Part shown: positions 16,978 to 25,709 of the stretch, one piece after another
Layout: each line of letters starts with the position of its first letter
How positions within the stretch are numbered: position 1 is the stretch's first letter
NCBI GenBank assembly: GCA_004524445.1
Contig: SDNP01000004.1
Coordinates: 1-64,000, forward strand
Length of the DNA: 64,000 nucleotides
Direction: 5' to 3'
Source of the DNA: Candidatus Thorarchaeota archaeon
GTDB taxonomy: Archaea > Asgardarchaeota > Thorarchaeia > Thorarchaeales > Thorarchaeaceae
The notes under the pieces: generated by a model
Databases searched by the model: none
What the model was told of the DNA's origin: nothing
Seen by the model: the letters and a program-made list of their open reading frames with translations, nothing else
Translations under genes and position numbers: made by a program

Positions 16978-18576
16978 TTATGCGGGGCGAGGCCGGATGT
17001 CTTCAATCTCCATGAATTTCATTCCGCCTGCCTTTTGAACCAATTCGTCGAAACCCAGTATCTTGACATTAGGCGTAACTTCTGTGCTTGTTTTTGTGAC
17101 TTTTTGCACTTCTCGAACAAGTGAAGAGTGATCTGCGCTAGTCGAACCATGGGGAGCAACATACAGGTTCAATGTATCCATACTGTACGGATCACTCATA
17201 TCCTCTTTGGCAACTTCAATCTGCACTTCCTCGACACCAGATAATGATAGAAGGTCTGAACGTAGTGCAGTCAGATTCACGGTTGCGCCCTTGATTTTCT
17301 TCTCGCTTAGACCCATGACTTCTATTTGGGCTTTGGCGTCGTTTGTTCTTCCAATATCCCAGAAGAATGGTCCGTCAATTTCGCACATTGGGCATTTCCC
17401 ACGTTCTTGGTGAGAAGCAACATCACCAAGCAAGAACCCTTCAAATACGGTCCCCGTTCCATCTAAGTGGAATAGACACATATGCCCGGATTCGTCTTCA
17501 CCCACGAAGTCGTAGGTCCCATCATCATTGAGTGAAACAAGTTCGAAGGCTAGCATCAATGGTGAAACATTATGATAGGGCCCATGACGCTCGCATTGTA
17601 CGGCAAATGATATCTTACTCTCGGATGAAGCATACCCGCCAACCACACGTACATCTTTTGCACCCTTTTCCTGTAGAGTCCCAACCATGTCATCTACAAC
17701 TGGTTCATAGATTTTCTCCCCAGCGAGTAATAGAACAACTTTCTCCGGTGCTTCAAATTTCTTATCAGCCATCTCCCTAAAGAAGCGATTTCGAAGATAG
17801 CTTGGCATCCCAGCGAAGCCGTTTACTTTGAATGCCCCAGCCATTTCAACTAACTTCTCACTTGGAATGGCACCGCCTGCACTAGTGGCCACATAGAATT
17901 TGGACATCTGCTTGAGCCCCAAATTCACTGCATGCCAACCTAGATGCGGTGCATATGGAAAGAGATTCATACTAACGAGTTCCCAGCCACTGTCTACCCA
18001 GGGATCAACCGCCATCTGCCCAACCTTTACACAGTTTTTGTAAAGCATATCATTGTCATGTCGAGTGAGAAATACTGGAGCGGGAAGGCCTGAGGCACGA
18101 CCAGAACTCAGCCAAAATTGTAGTGGGGCATATTGGTAAGTAATCTTCTCTTTGATACGTTTCATAGCTGACTCTGGACCAATCTTCAGCTTCGTTTTGA
18201 TGCCATTGTTTCTTAGTGTCTTGTATATGTCATCATATCCAGATTTTTTAGAATAGGTCATCAAGTTTTTAACAATCTGAGCGGGCTCTCGCTCCTTTCC
18301 GTCCACTTGAGAAGGATTTAGAACAAATTGCCTTAGATTGTCCTTATATTCTCTCTTCTTCACGAGTGGAATATTGTATTTTGCCCAATCTTCCACACAA
18401 GTTATGTTGAACGGGTCAATATCCTGTTCTTTGAAAAGACGCCTGTAATATGGATGATTTGGCCATACTTGGTATCGAATAAATGCCCGGAACTTCTTAT
18501 CCTGAAGTTCTTTTATTTCACGATGGTTTGTTCGTTTCAGTTCTTTGAAAGTGAATGTGGAGCGAGTCATGTTCAA
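16978..18576 (-). CDS. Phenylacetate-CoA ligase-like adenylate-forming enzyme
   Basis: 532 residues, longer than the usual ~430 for PaaK. Early residues HPYYRRLF and the DWAKYNIPLVKK segment match PaaK-type enzymes. The AMP-binding phosphate loop is LSSGRASGLPAP at about 156-167, and a VVGGYASSESK motif near 314 marks the adenylate site. A CPMCEIDGPFF segment near 395 plus an upstream Cys-His could bind zinc. The C-terminal domain carries KIKGATVNL. It should form an acyl- or aryl-adenylate and transfer it to CoA or another acceptor; the substrate is unknown. It stands alone. Confidence 0.8.
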   Translation of the reverse strand: MNMTRSTFTFKELKRTNHREIKELQDKKFRAFIRYQVWPNHPYYRRLFKEQDIDPFNITCVEDWAKYNIPLVKKREYKDNLRQFVLNPSQVDGKEREPAQIVKNLMTYSKKSGYDDIYKTLRNNGIKTKLKIGPESAMKRIKEKITYQYAPLQFWLSSGRASGLPAPVFLTRHDNDMLYKNCVKVGQMAVDPWVDSGWELVSMNLFPYAPHLGWHAVNLGLKQMSKFYVATSAGGAIPSEKLVEMAGAFKVNGFAGMPSYLRNRFFREMADKKFEAPEKVVLLLAGEKIYEPVVDDMVGTLQEKGAKDVRVVGGYASSESKISFAVQCERHGPYHNVSPLMLAFELVSLNDDGTYDFVGEDESGHMCLFHLDGTGTVFEGFLLGDVASHQERGKCPMCEIDGPFFWDIGRTNDAKAQIEVMGLSEKKIKGATVNLTALRSDLLSLSGVEEVQIEVAKEDMSDPYSMDTLNLYVAPHGSTSADHSSLVREVQKVTKTSTEVTPNVKILGFDELVQKAGGMKFMEIEDIRPRPA

Positions 18577-18754
18577 CAGTCCCCTAACTATATTTCGACT
18601 AGTTTAGATTTCCCTCACTAGGCAGATAATAAACGTTGCGAGAGCTAGTTTTCAATATAAATAACACAAGGTTACTAAAGTAGTAGAAAATCATAATAGC
18701 AGGGTCACATTTAATGGACCTAATAAGAGAGTAATCTTTAGGAGATTGATTGCA

Positions 18755-19186
18755 TTGTCCGAAACTGACGAGAAACTGCAAAGAGGTATTATTGAACTAG
18801 ACAAAGGAAATGACAAGAAAGCATTCAATCTCTTCAAGGACGTATACGAAACCAGACAGGAGTTATTGCTGCAAAAGGTCCAAGACAACCCAAAATCACC
18901 CACCCTCATGCTTGATGCATTGTATATGATTCATGGCCTGGTGTGGTTAAGAGTAGCCGAGGCAGGAAAGGAAAAGACGCATAGCATTGAGCTGATGGGG
19001 AAGGCGGTGGGAACTGTGGAAGCCGCAAGGACTGCACTTGGCCCTCTAGTCACAGGTCTAGCTCAATGGGCCAAAGAGAAGAATATCAAAGTCGTACACA
19101 ACAAGGCGCTAGGGCTTTTGGCGGCGACAAAAGACCTTGAAGATATGGCAAAGAAGGCACTTGAAGCTCGTCGCAAAATGGAATAG
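18755..19186 (+). CDS. Small all-helical protein of unknown function
   Basis: 143 residues from the TTG at 18755 (begins MSETDEK), chosen because GGAG at 18741-18744 sits ten bases upstream; a TTG at 18746 is possible. The protein is predicted almost wholly helical, with TPR-like spacing at the N-terminus (KGNDKKAFNLFKDVYET) and a Lys-rich C-terminal helix. No known family recognised. Confidence 0.65.
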   Translation: MSETDEKLQRGIIELDKGNDKKAFNLFKDVYETRQELLLQKVQDNPKSPTLMLDALYMIHGLVWLRVAEAGKEKTHSIELMGKAVGTVEAARTALGPLVTGLAQWAKEKNIKVVHNKALGLLAATKDLEDMAKKALEARRKME

Positions 19187-19187
19187 G

Positions 19188-19526
19188 CTAACGACCATTC
19201 ATATATTCCGTCCACTCATCCTCAGGAAATCGATGTTTCATAATCTCTAATTCTTCCAACACACTCTCTTCTAGGTTGATTTCATAGTGGTTGGCAAGCT
19301 GTATGAAAAGAGAGAACACCTGAGCAAATTCGCGTTTCAGTTCATCTCTGTTTGGTTCTTTGTGTCCAAGATTTGATGCTTTGTATCCTTCCTCGAAGGT
19401 AATATGACGAGATATCTCGCCCAACTCTTCTACTAGGTGAGCAAATACTAGTGAGGCAGGGAACTTATTCCACCCCCTTGACTCTTCGAAGTCTGCTTTT
19501 ATGGTCTGAATTTCAGCTAAATCCAT
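19188..19526 (-). CDS. MazG-like nucleotide pyrophosphohydrolase
   Basis: 112 residues, typical length for a single MazG-like domain. The first metal-binding helix reads HLVEELGEISRH, with the ExxE pair at E34 and E37. The second helix reads EFAQVFSLFIQLAN, where the expected ExxD has become ExxQ (E66, Q69). Family members hydrolyse NTPs to NMP and pyrophosphate using magnesium; the D-to-Q change may alter activity. It abuts the stop of the gene at 18755 and starts one base from the end of the upstream gene at 19527, so the two minus-strand genes are likely co-transcribed. Confidence 0.75.
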   Translation of the reverse strand: MDLAEIQTIKADFEESRGWNKFPASLVFAHLVEELGEISRHITFEEGYKASNLGHKEPNRDELKREFAQVFSLFIQLANHYEINLEESVLEELEIMKHRFPEDEWTEYMNGR

Positions 19527-20282
19527 TTACATCATCCTCTTGATGATTTCTTTGACTTGAGATCTGGCCTGATCAAGTGCAGGAGAGGGAACATCTTCGA
19601 GCGGTCCAAGTGATGCCTCGTCGCCCAACTGATTCATCCCTAAAAACATTGCTTCGCTTATGATACCCATCATTTCAACTGGAGGTAATACCGCACAGCA
19701 AAGTTTCATTCCTGGAGCGACCTGTTTCAGATTTGTAACAATAGTCCAAATCCTCGACCCATCGGTGCATCTGCATTTTTGCAGATTTTCGGACTCATCA
19801 ATCGGTTGTTTCTTAGAAATTTCTACAGCTAATATGTCAATAGCACGAGCGGGTTCTTCATCGTGTCGCTCTAATCGATCTTGAAACCCATTTATGATGC
19901 GGCCAGCATATTTGTATTCAGCCAAGGCCATTTCCTGGCTCTTTGTCTGAGGAGCATAACCTGAAGCGAGTGCATCCTCTACGAGGCCCTGAAACTGATG
20001 CATTATTTCCACAATCTTAATTGTAGGCGGAGCGTTGGCAAGGGCGTTGGAATCAATATACGAATACTTCACCTCATAAAGAAGGCCTCCAGCCTTCGTA
20101 AGCAAGACATTTAGTGCTGAGTAATCCAAATGAAGTTTCAATTTGCGGTTTGAAACGATTTCGTTCAATCGACGTAACGCGTCTTCAAGAACCAGAACCC
20201 TAGCGTCTTTTGCAGTATCCAAACAGCCCACCTTTCTTGAATATGATTTGTTCAAACACATAAAGCACTTGTATTTAACCAT
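19527..20282 (-). CDS. Protein with C-terminal tRNA-binding (Trbp111/EMAPII)-like OB fold
   Basis: 251 residues. Residues ~145-215 match the tRNA-binding OB domain: AIDILAVEISKKQPID, then WTIVTNL, then VEMMGIISEAMFLG, the last being the signature seen at the end of MetRS-linked and Trbp111 domains. The N-terminus carries CFMC (C6, C9) with a further Cys at 20, a possible metal site. The middle region is helical and unassigned. An RNA-binding role is inferred. The gene is divergent from the longin gene at 20354 across 71 bases. Confidence 0.65.
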   Translation of the reverse strand: MVKYKCFMCLNKSYSRKVGCLDTAKDARVLVLEDALRRLNEIVSNRKLKLHLDYSALNVLLTKAGGLLYEVKYSYIDSNALANAPPTIKIVEIMHQFQGLVEDALASGYAPQTKSQEMALAEYKYAGRIINGFQDRLERHDEEPARAIDILAVEISKKQPIDESENLQKCRCTDGSRIWTIVTNLKQVAPGMKLCCAVLPPVEMMGIISEAMFLGMNQLGDEASLGPLEDVPSPALDQARSQVKEIIKRMM

Positions 20283-20353
20283 ACCAATAAGCCACGAGAA
20301 GTGATATATAGCTAAGAAAGCTAAGATAGCAAGTTTACAAGGAGTAGCCCAAT

Positions 20354-20977
20354 TTGATTCAAGCCATCTATATACTGGTCGCGGATAGTGGACTTTGTGT
20401 CCTTGACAAAAAGTACGGTCAAGCCGAGATGGATCCGAATCTGATCAGCGGGTTCCTAACCGCTTTGATTTCTTTTGGGCAAGAGCTAAGCTCAGGGAAC
20501 AGAGTTCATGTCATAGACTTTGGTGCATTTGACATCTGTTTGTCACTAAGAAGCAATGTGATAGTTGCAGCAACAGTAGATAAGACAGATGATCAGAATG
20601 CCGCAATGTCAGTATTGGCTGATGTCAATAATGCATTTGTGAAGAAGTACAAGGAGTTTCTCAATGAATGGGACGGGAATTTGGAGCCCTTTGAGCAATT
20701 CACTCCAATAATCGATGAAATTACAAAGAACGGGAAAGCCTCAGAAATGAGGATTATTGTCCCCGTTTTGAAAGGAAAAGTTTCTCCAATGTTGGTTAGA
20801 CTTGGGCAAATGACCCAGGAAGTATTTGACGTTGCCAAGATGTGCAAGGGAAAATTAACGTCGAGGGACATTGCTGATCAGCTAGGTATGCCCATGAAGG
20901 ATGTGCAAAAGGCGCTTCACACGCTAGAGGATATGGACATGCTCGAGTGGCAGGAAATCGGCGAATTTGCTGAATAG
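20354..20977 (+). CDS. Longin-like domain fused to a winged helix
   Basis: 207 residues from a TTG at 20354; AAGGAG at 20339-20344 supports it. Residues ~1-125 open with IYILVADSGLCVLDKKYG, the beta-strand pair typical of longin/sigma-adaptin domains, followed by a GFLTALISFGQEL helix and paired strands, the layout of small-GTPase-linked longin proteins. Residues ~145-205 form a helix-turn-helix: SRDIADQLGMPMKDVQKALHTLEDM. Longin and roadblock proteins are expanded in Asgard archaea, where they are thought to pair with small GTPases; none is encoded nearby. The fusion to a winged helix suggests a regulator or peripheral adaptor. Confidence 0.65.
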   Translation: MIQAIYILVADSGLCVLDKKYGQAEMDPNLISGFLTALISFGQELSSGNRVHVIDFGAFDICLSLRSNVIVAATVDKTDDQNAAMSVLADVNNAFVKKYKEFLNEWDGNLEPFEQFTPIIDEITKNGKASEMRIIVPVLKGKVSPMLVRLGQMTQEVFDVAKMCKGKLTSRDIADQLGMPMKDVQKALHTLEDMDMLEWQEIGEFAE

Positions 20978-21034
20978 GTTCTATGACAGAATAAGCAGTC
21001 TTCTACCTGATTATCGCAATCATACTGTTAGATA

Positions 21035-21754
21035 TTATTGCACTTGACCCCACTCATTCCCCGTTGCAATCAGAATAAGTCCGATGACAATCAAACCGGG
21101 TGCCAAAACCCCAGGTATTGTATAAGTGGCGAAAATAACATCCGTCAACCAATGCCTTGCTGCGTGAATAACTCTTCCAGCGAATAGAATCATAAAGCCT
21201 AGTCCAAGCAGAAAGTTTGACTTGCGGAGCATGCCACCTGATTGATACGCCAAATACCAGAATAGGAGAGGGATGAACAATGCATATATTACACCAGCGC
21301 CTCCAGAAAGAATCCACCTCGTTGCTGAATCAAGAGGGGCAAGCCCAAGTAACAGTCCGATTATTATAGCTGGCACAGCAAAAGCTATCTCAGCCCATCT
21401 CTTACCGATTATCATGAATCCTGCTGTTGCGGATAATGTTGCCAATGCCATCCACTGAAAGAACGCACCTGCTGCCAACCATCCAGAGGCATCTGCAAAA
21501 AATGGCTCAAGGCCAAGAGAGGGTAGACTTCCATACAGTGATGTTGGATCCGCATAAAAATCCCCAACAAAATAGAACGCTCTTCCAACGGCCAATAACA
21601 AGAAGAAGATAGCCATTGCAAGCTGAAAGGGATTACGGCTCTTTCTCCATCTGAAGAACAGGAGAAAGATGAAGACAAAGAAGTAATACCCAACAACAAG
21701 GAACCATAGTCCTACGTGAACCTCTCTAATTATCATATCGACGGTCTGAAGCAT
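21035..21754 (-). CDS. Seven-helix membrane protein of unknown function
   Basis: 239 residues with about seven hydrophobic segments and little outside the membrane. Charged pairs RWRKSRNPF (after helix 1) and KRWAE (after helix 4) suggest cytoplasmic loops. A histidine pair, HAARHW near residue 200, could be functional. No family recognised. Divergent from the gene at 21893. Confidence 0.6.
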   Translation of the reverse strand: MLQTVDMIIREVHVGLWFLVVGYYFFVFIFLLFFRWRKSRNPFQLAMAIFFLLLAVGRAFYFVGDFYADPTSLYGSLPSLGLEPFFADASGWLAAGAFFQWMALATLSATAGFMIIGKRWAEIAFAVPAIIIGLLLGLAPLDSATRWILSGGAGVIYALFIPLLFWYLAYQSGGMLRKSNFLLGLGFMILFAGRVIHAARHWLTDVIFATYTIPGVLAPGLIVIGLILIATGNEWGQVQ

Positions 21755-21854
21755 GAATTTTGGCTCCGCTGATTATTGCTAATTGTAGGATATGCATCAT
21801 AACAAATAAAGATATTCTGAGCAGTCCCCATAGTATATACACCGAAATAACTAC

Positions 21855-21865
21855 TATATTTAAAT
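21855..21865 (+). promoter_or_regulatory. TATA-like box upstream of 21893 gene
   Basis: TATATTTAAAT lies about 28 bases before the ATG at 21893, a spacing expected for a leaderless or very short-leader archaeal transcript. Confidence 0.55.
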
Positions 21866-21892
21866 TGCACATACTCCATATTCGGTGCCCCA

Positions 21893-22303
21893 ATGAGTAA
21901 GCAGCCAGTATGGAAACTCAAACTACCTGATGGAGGAGTTGAGGACTTCATCGACATTCGAAGAAAAGTTGGCAACAGGATTCTTAGAGCATATCTGCTC
22001 AAGCCGACCAAGGAAGAAGGCAGAATCACAATTCTGGATTACTCTTTAAGGGGTCCAAAAGATGAATTCAGAAACTTTTCGAAGTTCTTTATTCTGCGGG
22101 CAAATCGAGATTCCAAAATCTTTCGATTTCTTGTGGAGGCAGCAGTATATGAGAATATACGTATTGTCGGCACAGATAGGGATTTTATAGCTGAGAAGAG
22201 TCCTGAAGAGCTGATTGAGATTTTCACTGATGCGATGCAGAATCCGAGCATGTGGAACTCACAACTGACAATAGGTCCAGATTCGAAAATCACAGAGAGC
22301 TAA
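21893..22303 (+). CDS. Conserved-looking unknown protein
   Basis: 136 residues, mixed alpha/beta, no membrane segment. It is rich in basic residues at the start (KVGNRILRAYLLKPTKEEGRI) with a GTDRDFIAEKSPEELIEIF segment near the end. No family recognised. The start is fixed by the nearby TATA-like box and the ATG at 21893. The small zinc-ribbon-like gene follows after 26 bases and is likely co-transcribed. Confidence 0.65.
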   Translation: MSKQPVWKLKLPDGGVEDFIDIRRKVGNRILRAYLLKPTKEEGRITILDYSLRGPKDEFRNFSKFFILRANRDSKIFRFLVEAAVYENIRIVGTDRDFIAEKSPEELIEIFTDAMQNPSMWNSQLTIGPDSKITES

Positions 22304-22329
22304 CATAGCTAAAGAGGAAGAAACCTGAG

Positions 22330-22521
22330 ATGCTAGAGAGATATGCAGATTGTCCTGTCTGTAAGAAGAAAACCGTTTTGAAAGTGCCCGAGGGAATACT
22401 GGACAATGCTGAGAGGTACCCCTTTACAATAAAAGTCATTCACGAAGACCACTATTTCTATATCAATTTGGATTCAAAAGCATCAATAACCGACATTCTA
22501 AGTCCTGAAATGGTTGAATAA
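22330..22521 (+). CDS. 63-residue protein with a single CPVC knuckle
   Basis: The start MLERYADCPVCKKKTVLKVP shows one CxxC knuckle followed by a strand; a second pair is missing, but two later histidines (HEDHYFY) could complete a metal site. The ribosome site GAGGAAG is at about 22313-22319. It abuts the stop of the PAC2 gene on the other strand. Function unknown. Confidence 0.6.
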   Translation: MLERYADCPVCKKKTVLKVPEGILDNAERYPFTIKVIHEDHYFYINLDSKASITDILSPEMVE

Positions 22522-23313
22522 TCATCCAATATACCTATCTGGCGGTGTTTCGTCTTCTTCCTTTTCATTTGCTTTCTGCTGGATTTCCTTTCCCGCCCAT
22601 TCAATGATTTCTATCACTTTTAAGGCCGGCTCATCTAACATGTCGAAATTAGCCCTAAGACCAATAATCTCAACAAATTTCTGCAGTAATTTTTGAGCTG
22701 CACGATAATCTGTCCGAATAATCCCCATGGTTTCGCCAAGTAGGCAAACACCATCCATATTGTAAATCGTAGATGCGTAGGTGGGGACAACCCCATTCGC
22801 ACCCGTAATCACACCCTTCTCTATTGCCACCAAACCAGTCAGTTCACAGATGCGGTCCCTATTGCTTTCCGAGCTTGCAGATACAAAAATCCGAGGCGGC
22901 GCAGGGTAATGGCTGAAAAAAGTGCTGTATTCCTGTTCGTAAGCAGCTAGAGCATACACAGATTTTACACCAAGCCGATTGAACTCTTTCGTAATATAGT
23001 CAGCGTATTCATAGACACCCTCGTCTGAGCTTGGTTGAGCATCCGCGGTAAGTATGATCAAGTCGGAAGTTTCATCGGGAGCAGCCTTGTAGAAGTACAT
23101 CTCCGAGCGAGGTAAATGCGAAATGCCATTTTTTACCAAAATCCTTGATGGTGACTCTTTTGAAAAGAATTCCATGGCCTGCTGTGCACCTAGGACCTTT
23201 GCAAGTGTTTCAACTGCGATTTTGCCTACGCTTCCAATCCCCGGAAATCCTACTACTGCTATCGGATTTCTCAGTGAGTCGGCGTCCAAGTCAATAAAGC
23301 TCCGCGCATACAT
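22522..23313 (-). CDS. PAC2 family protein (proteasome-assembly-chaperone-like)
   Basis: 263 residues. The opening AVVGFPGIGSVGKIAVETLA is the PAC2 family signature, and GANGVVPTYAS plus CLLGETMG near residues 170-195 follow in the usual order. Archaeal PbaA/PbaB relatives act in or near proteasome assembly, but many PAC2 proteins have unknown partners. The C-terminal ~25 residues are charged and disordered (KEEDETPP). It is probably the downstream gene of a unit beginning elsewhere; TatD ends 55 bases before its start. Confidence 0.85.
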   Translation of the reverse strand: MYARSFIDLDADSLRNPIAVVGFPGIGSVGKIAVETLAKVLGAQQAMEFFSKESPSRILVKNGISHLPRSEMYFYKAAPDETSDLIILTADAQPSSDEGVYEYADYITKEFNRLGVKSVYALAAYEQEYSTFFSHYPAPPRIFVSASSESNRDRICELTGLVAIEKGVITGANGVVPTYASTIYNMDGVCLLGETMGIIRTDYRAAQKLLQKFVEIIGLRANFDMLDEPALKVIEIIEWAGKEIQQKANEKEEDETPPDRYIG

Positions 23314-23368
23314 TGGATGTCTATTCCAATCCTAGAAGTGTGTCAGCACATTTGGCACTATCGGTCTG

Positions 23369-24121
23369 TTATATATCGTAGAAACGTAGTGCATTGTTGG
23401 TTGTCGTTTCTGCAATCAAATCAGCATTCTTGTTTCGTATCTGTGCCAATGCATTGCAGCCGTATATCACATTCTTAGGCTCATTTCTGCCTTCAACAGG
23501 CGATAAATATGGCCCGTCTGTTTCAAGCATTATTTGGTCCAAGGATATGATTTTTGCTGCTTCTCTTCGATTGTTGTGCTTATCAAAATTCGCGGGAAGT
23601 GTGATAAACCAGCCATTATCATTGACTCTTTGCGCAACAGAAGATTTTCCATCGAAACAATGCATGAGAACATCACCCTCGAAGTATTTCTCAAGCAGGA
23701 TAGTCGCTTCCAATTCCGCATTTCGTGAATGTACAACTATTGGCAAATGTAGATCCATAGCCAAATCCATGAATTTTATGAAACGTGGCTCCTGAGCCTT
23801 CCTTCCGGCTTCGTCCTTTACCCAATAGTAATCTAATCCAACCTCCCCAATCGCTACTATATCATTCGAATACTTCCTGCTCATGTTGATGATTTCTATC
23901 GTTTCGTCATCGGTCAATTTTGAGACCTGACAACCTGGTGAATGAAATATAAAGCCCTCATACTTGTTCACCAGTCCCAATGTTCTACGAAATGATCCAG
24001 ATCCAATGGAACTATTTACGATGCCTACCAACCCTGCCTTTCTCGCCCTTTTTATGACTGCATCACGGTCATTTTGAAAATGTTTCATATCCAAATGCGT
24101 ATGGGCATCAAAAAGATTCAT
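23369..24121 (-). CDS. tatD: TatD family metal-dependent nuclease
   Basis: 250 residues, the usual TatD length. DAHTHLD supplies the HxH pair (H7, H9), AIGEVGLDYYW the bridging glutamate, PIVVHSRNA and LMHCFDG the histidines, and LETDGPYLSP the aspartate of a two-metal TIM-barrel site. TatD enzymes are 3'-5' exonucleases acting on DNA or RNA in the cytoplasm. The divergent coiled-coil gene begins about 70 bases away. Confidence 0.9.
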   Translation of the reverse strand: MNLFDAHTHLDMKHFQNDRDAVIKRARKAGLVGIVNSSIGSGSFRRTLGLVNKYEGFIFHSPGCQVSKLTDDETIEIINMSRKYSNDIVAIGEVGLDYYWVKDEAGRKAQEPRFIKFMDLAMDLHLPIVVHSRNAELEATILLEKYFEGDVLMHCFDGKSSVAQRVNDNGWFITLPANFDKHNNRREAAKIISLDQIMLETDGPYLSPVEGRNEPKNVIYGCNALAQIRNKNADLIAETTTNNALRFYDI

Positions 24122-24197
24122 TTCTTGAGCACTCCAATGACGTTGGTATTTGTCAACAAAAGCACTATAATTGTATCCGTATGTGACTGAAATGAAA

Positions 24198-25097
24198 ATG
24201 TCAGATAATTCCGATGCAAACCGAAATCGTGCAATGCAAGTCGCAGCACTGAATCAAAAGATAGAGTCATTGCAGGCTCAGTTAGGTGGGGCTCAACGCA
24301 GGGCCAACGAAGCTGGCAATCGGGTTGCTGAACTTGAAAGACTGATTGGGGACAAGGACTCTGAAATACAGATGCTGCAGAATGAGTTGTCTCGTACAAA
24401 GGAGACCCTCGAGTCGATAGGGAAGGAAATGAGGGCAATGAAAGTGGAAAAGAACCAGACAGTGCCTCAAAATGAGTCCCGCTCTACAAGCCACATATCA
24501 CAGGATGAATTTGACTTCTACAAGGCGAAGACTTCAGCTCTGAGAAAGGATTTAAGAAAGCTCTCTCAAGCCGCAACAGGGGTCATCCAAAACCAAGAAA
24601 ATGCAATGAAACAATTAGAAGAGATTCTTGAGGAGGTGGGTGATCCAAAATACAGAGTCCTCAACTATGTATTGAAAACACGATCTGTCAAGAAAACAGA
24701 CCTATCTTCTATGTTTCTTCTAGAGTCCGCAGAAGTAAACGAGATATTGGATGAACTTGGGACGGAAGGCGAAATTGAGATGGAAGACAGTAATACAGTC
24801 ATTCCAGGTGAGAAATATAGAAAGGCAAACATTCCTCTTGAGGAATGGAGGGCTTCGCAACCAGAATATATTTTCAATTCACTAGAAGAGGTCGTAATGA
24901 AATTGCATGGCCCTGAAGCCATAAGCGATGCATTGGGGAAGGCGGTAGACATTCTTGAACAGAAACTAGCAAGAGGAGGAGCAATTATTTTCCAAATGAG
25001 AAGGGCAGCAAATGATTGGGAAAAAGGGGGGAAAAACGCCGAGGACCTTCAATACCAAATTCGGGAATGGAAGTCCCGGGCATTGAGTCTCTCATAA
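24198..25097 (+). CDS. Coiled-coil protein with C-terminal winged helix
   Basis: About 299 residues from the ATG at 24198 (MSDNSDA); earlier in-frame ATGs at 24171 and 24192 are possible. Residues ~10-90 are a long coiled coil (NQKIESLQAQLGGAQRRANE) and ~105-145 a second. Residues ~150-205 look like a winged helix: RVLNYVLKTRSVKKTDLSSMFLLESAEVNEIL. The last ~80 residues are helical. The layout suggests a dimeric DNA-binding or scaffold protein. Family not recognised. Confidence 0.65.
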   Translation: MSDNSDANRNRAMQVAALNQKIESLQAQLGGAQRRANEAGNRVAELERLIGDKDSEIQMLQNELSRTKETLESIGKEMRAMKVEKNQTVPQNESRSTSHISQDEFDFYKAKTSALRKDLRKLSQAATGVIQNQENAMKQLEEILEEVGDPKYRVLNYVLKTRSVKKTDLSSMFLLESAEVNEILDELGTEGEIEMEDSNTVIPGEKYRKANIPLEEWRASQPEYIFNSLEEVVMKLHGPEAISDALGKAVDILEQKLARGGAIIFQMRRAANDWEKGGKNAEDLQYQIREWKSRALSLS

Positions 25098-25106
25098 TTG
25101 ACTTTG

Positions 25107-25499
25107 TCAATCTGAGTCCTTCTTGATAGCCTCACGAACATATGCGCCAAAATCAGAAGTTTCTCCATTTCGCTGGACTCGTATTTTTGGTTCTTCGCCC
25201 TTGATTTGTCGCTCAATATATCGAACTTCGAGCTGAGTGAATCTCTGCCTGATTCCCCTATAGATAATGAGATAGATTATGACATCTTCAATCTGTTTCG
25301 CTACGGATGCATTTGATTCTCTAAGTGAATCTATGTATGCGCTAGCGTCATCAGCAAGGAATTTCTGCAGAATCTTCTTCCGTTCTTTTCCAGCTTTTTC
25401 TTCTCGTTCTTTTTGCTGCTGTTGCTTCTTTTCCTCTTGCATGAGTTTCGCCATCTTTTTTCGGCGAATCATTTCCAGCTCGCGTTCGTCTTCGTCCAA
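25107..25499 (-). CDS. PDCD5-like DNA-binding protein
   Basis: 130 residues from a TTG at 25499. The charged N-terminal helix ELEMIRRKKMAKLMQEEKK, the three-helix core KFLADDASAYIDSLRE and the C-terminal RQRFTQLEVRYIERQI match the PDCD5/TFAR19 family, conserved in archaea and eukaryotes. Archaeal members bind DNA in vitro; the cellular role is unsettled. An in-frame TAA lies 30 bases upstream and no ATG or GTG exists between, so TTG is the only standard start. In many archaea this gene follows rpS19e, which is not seen here. Confidence 0.85.
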   Translation of the reverse strand: MDEDERELEMIRRKKMAKLMQEEKKQQQQKEREEKAGKERKKILQKFLADDASAYIDSLRESNASVAKQIEDVIIYLIIYRGIRQRFTQLEVRYIERQIKGEEPKIRVQRNGETSDFGAYVREAIKKDSD

Positions 25500-25709
25500 T
25501 CCTAAATCCCGGGCTACCCTTCGAATTTAGTGCACCCTTAAGCATGTCGATACAACAAGAATTGGTTTTTTAAGAAAGATACTGATTATGAATTGCATCT
25601 TCGCCATGTATTAACGAGGTGACCCAAAATTCCGGGAAATGGTACAAGCGACCGCTGTGATAATCTCGACCGAACAGCCAAGGGATATGGCTGCAAGATT
25701 CGTGGTCAG

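Noticed and set aside
25351..25545. 64-residue frame starting MLKGALNS over the PDCD5 gene
   Set aside because: A shadow frame rich in Arg, Lys and Thr over a clear PDCD5 coding frame.
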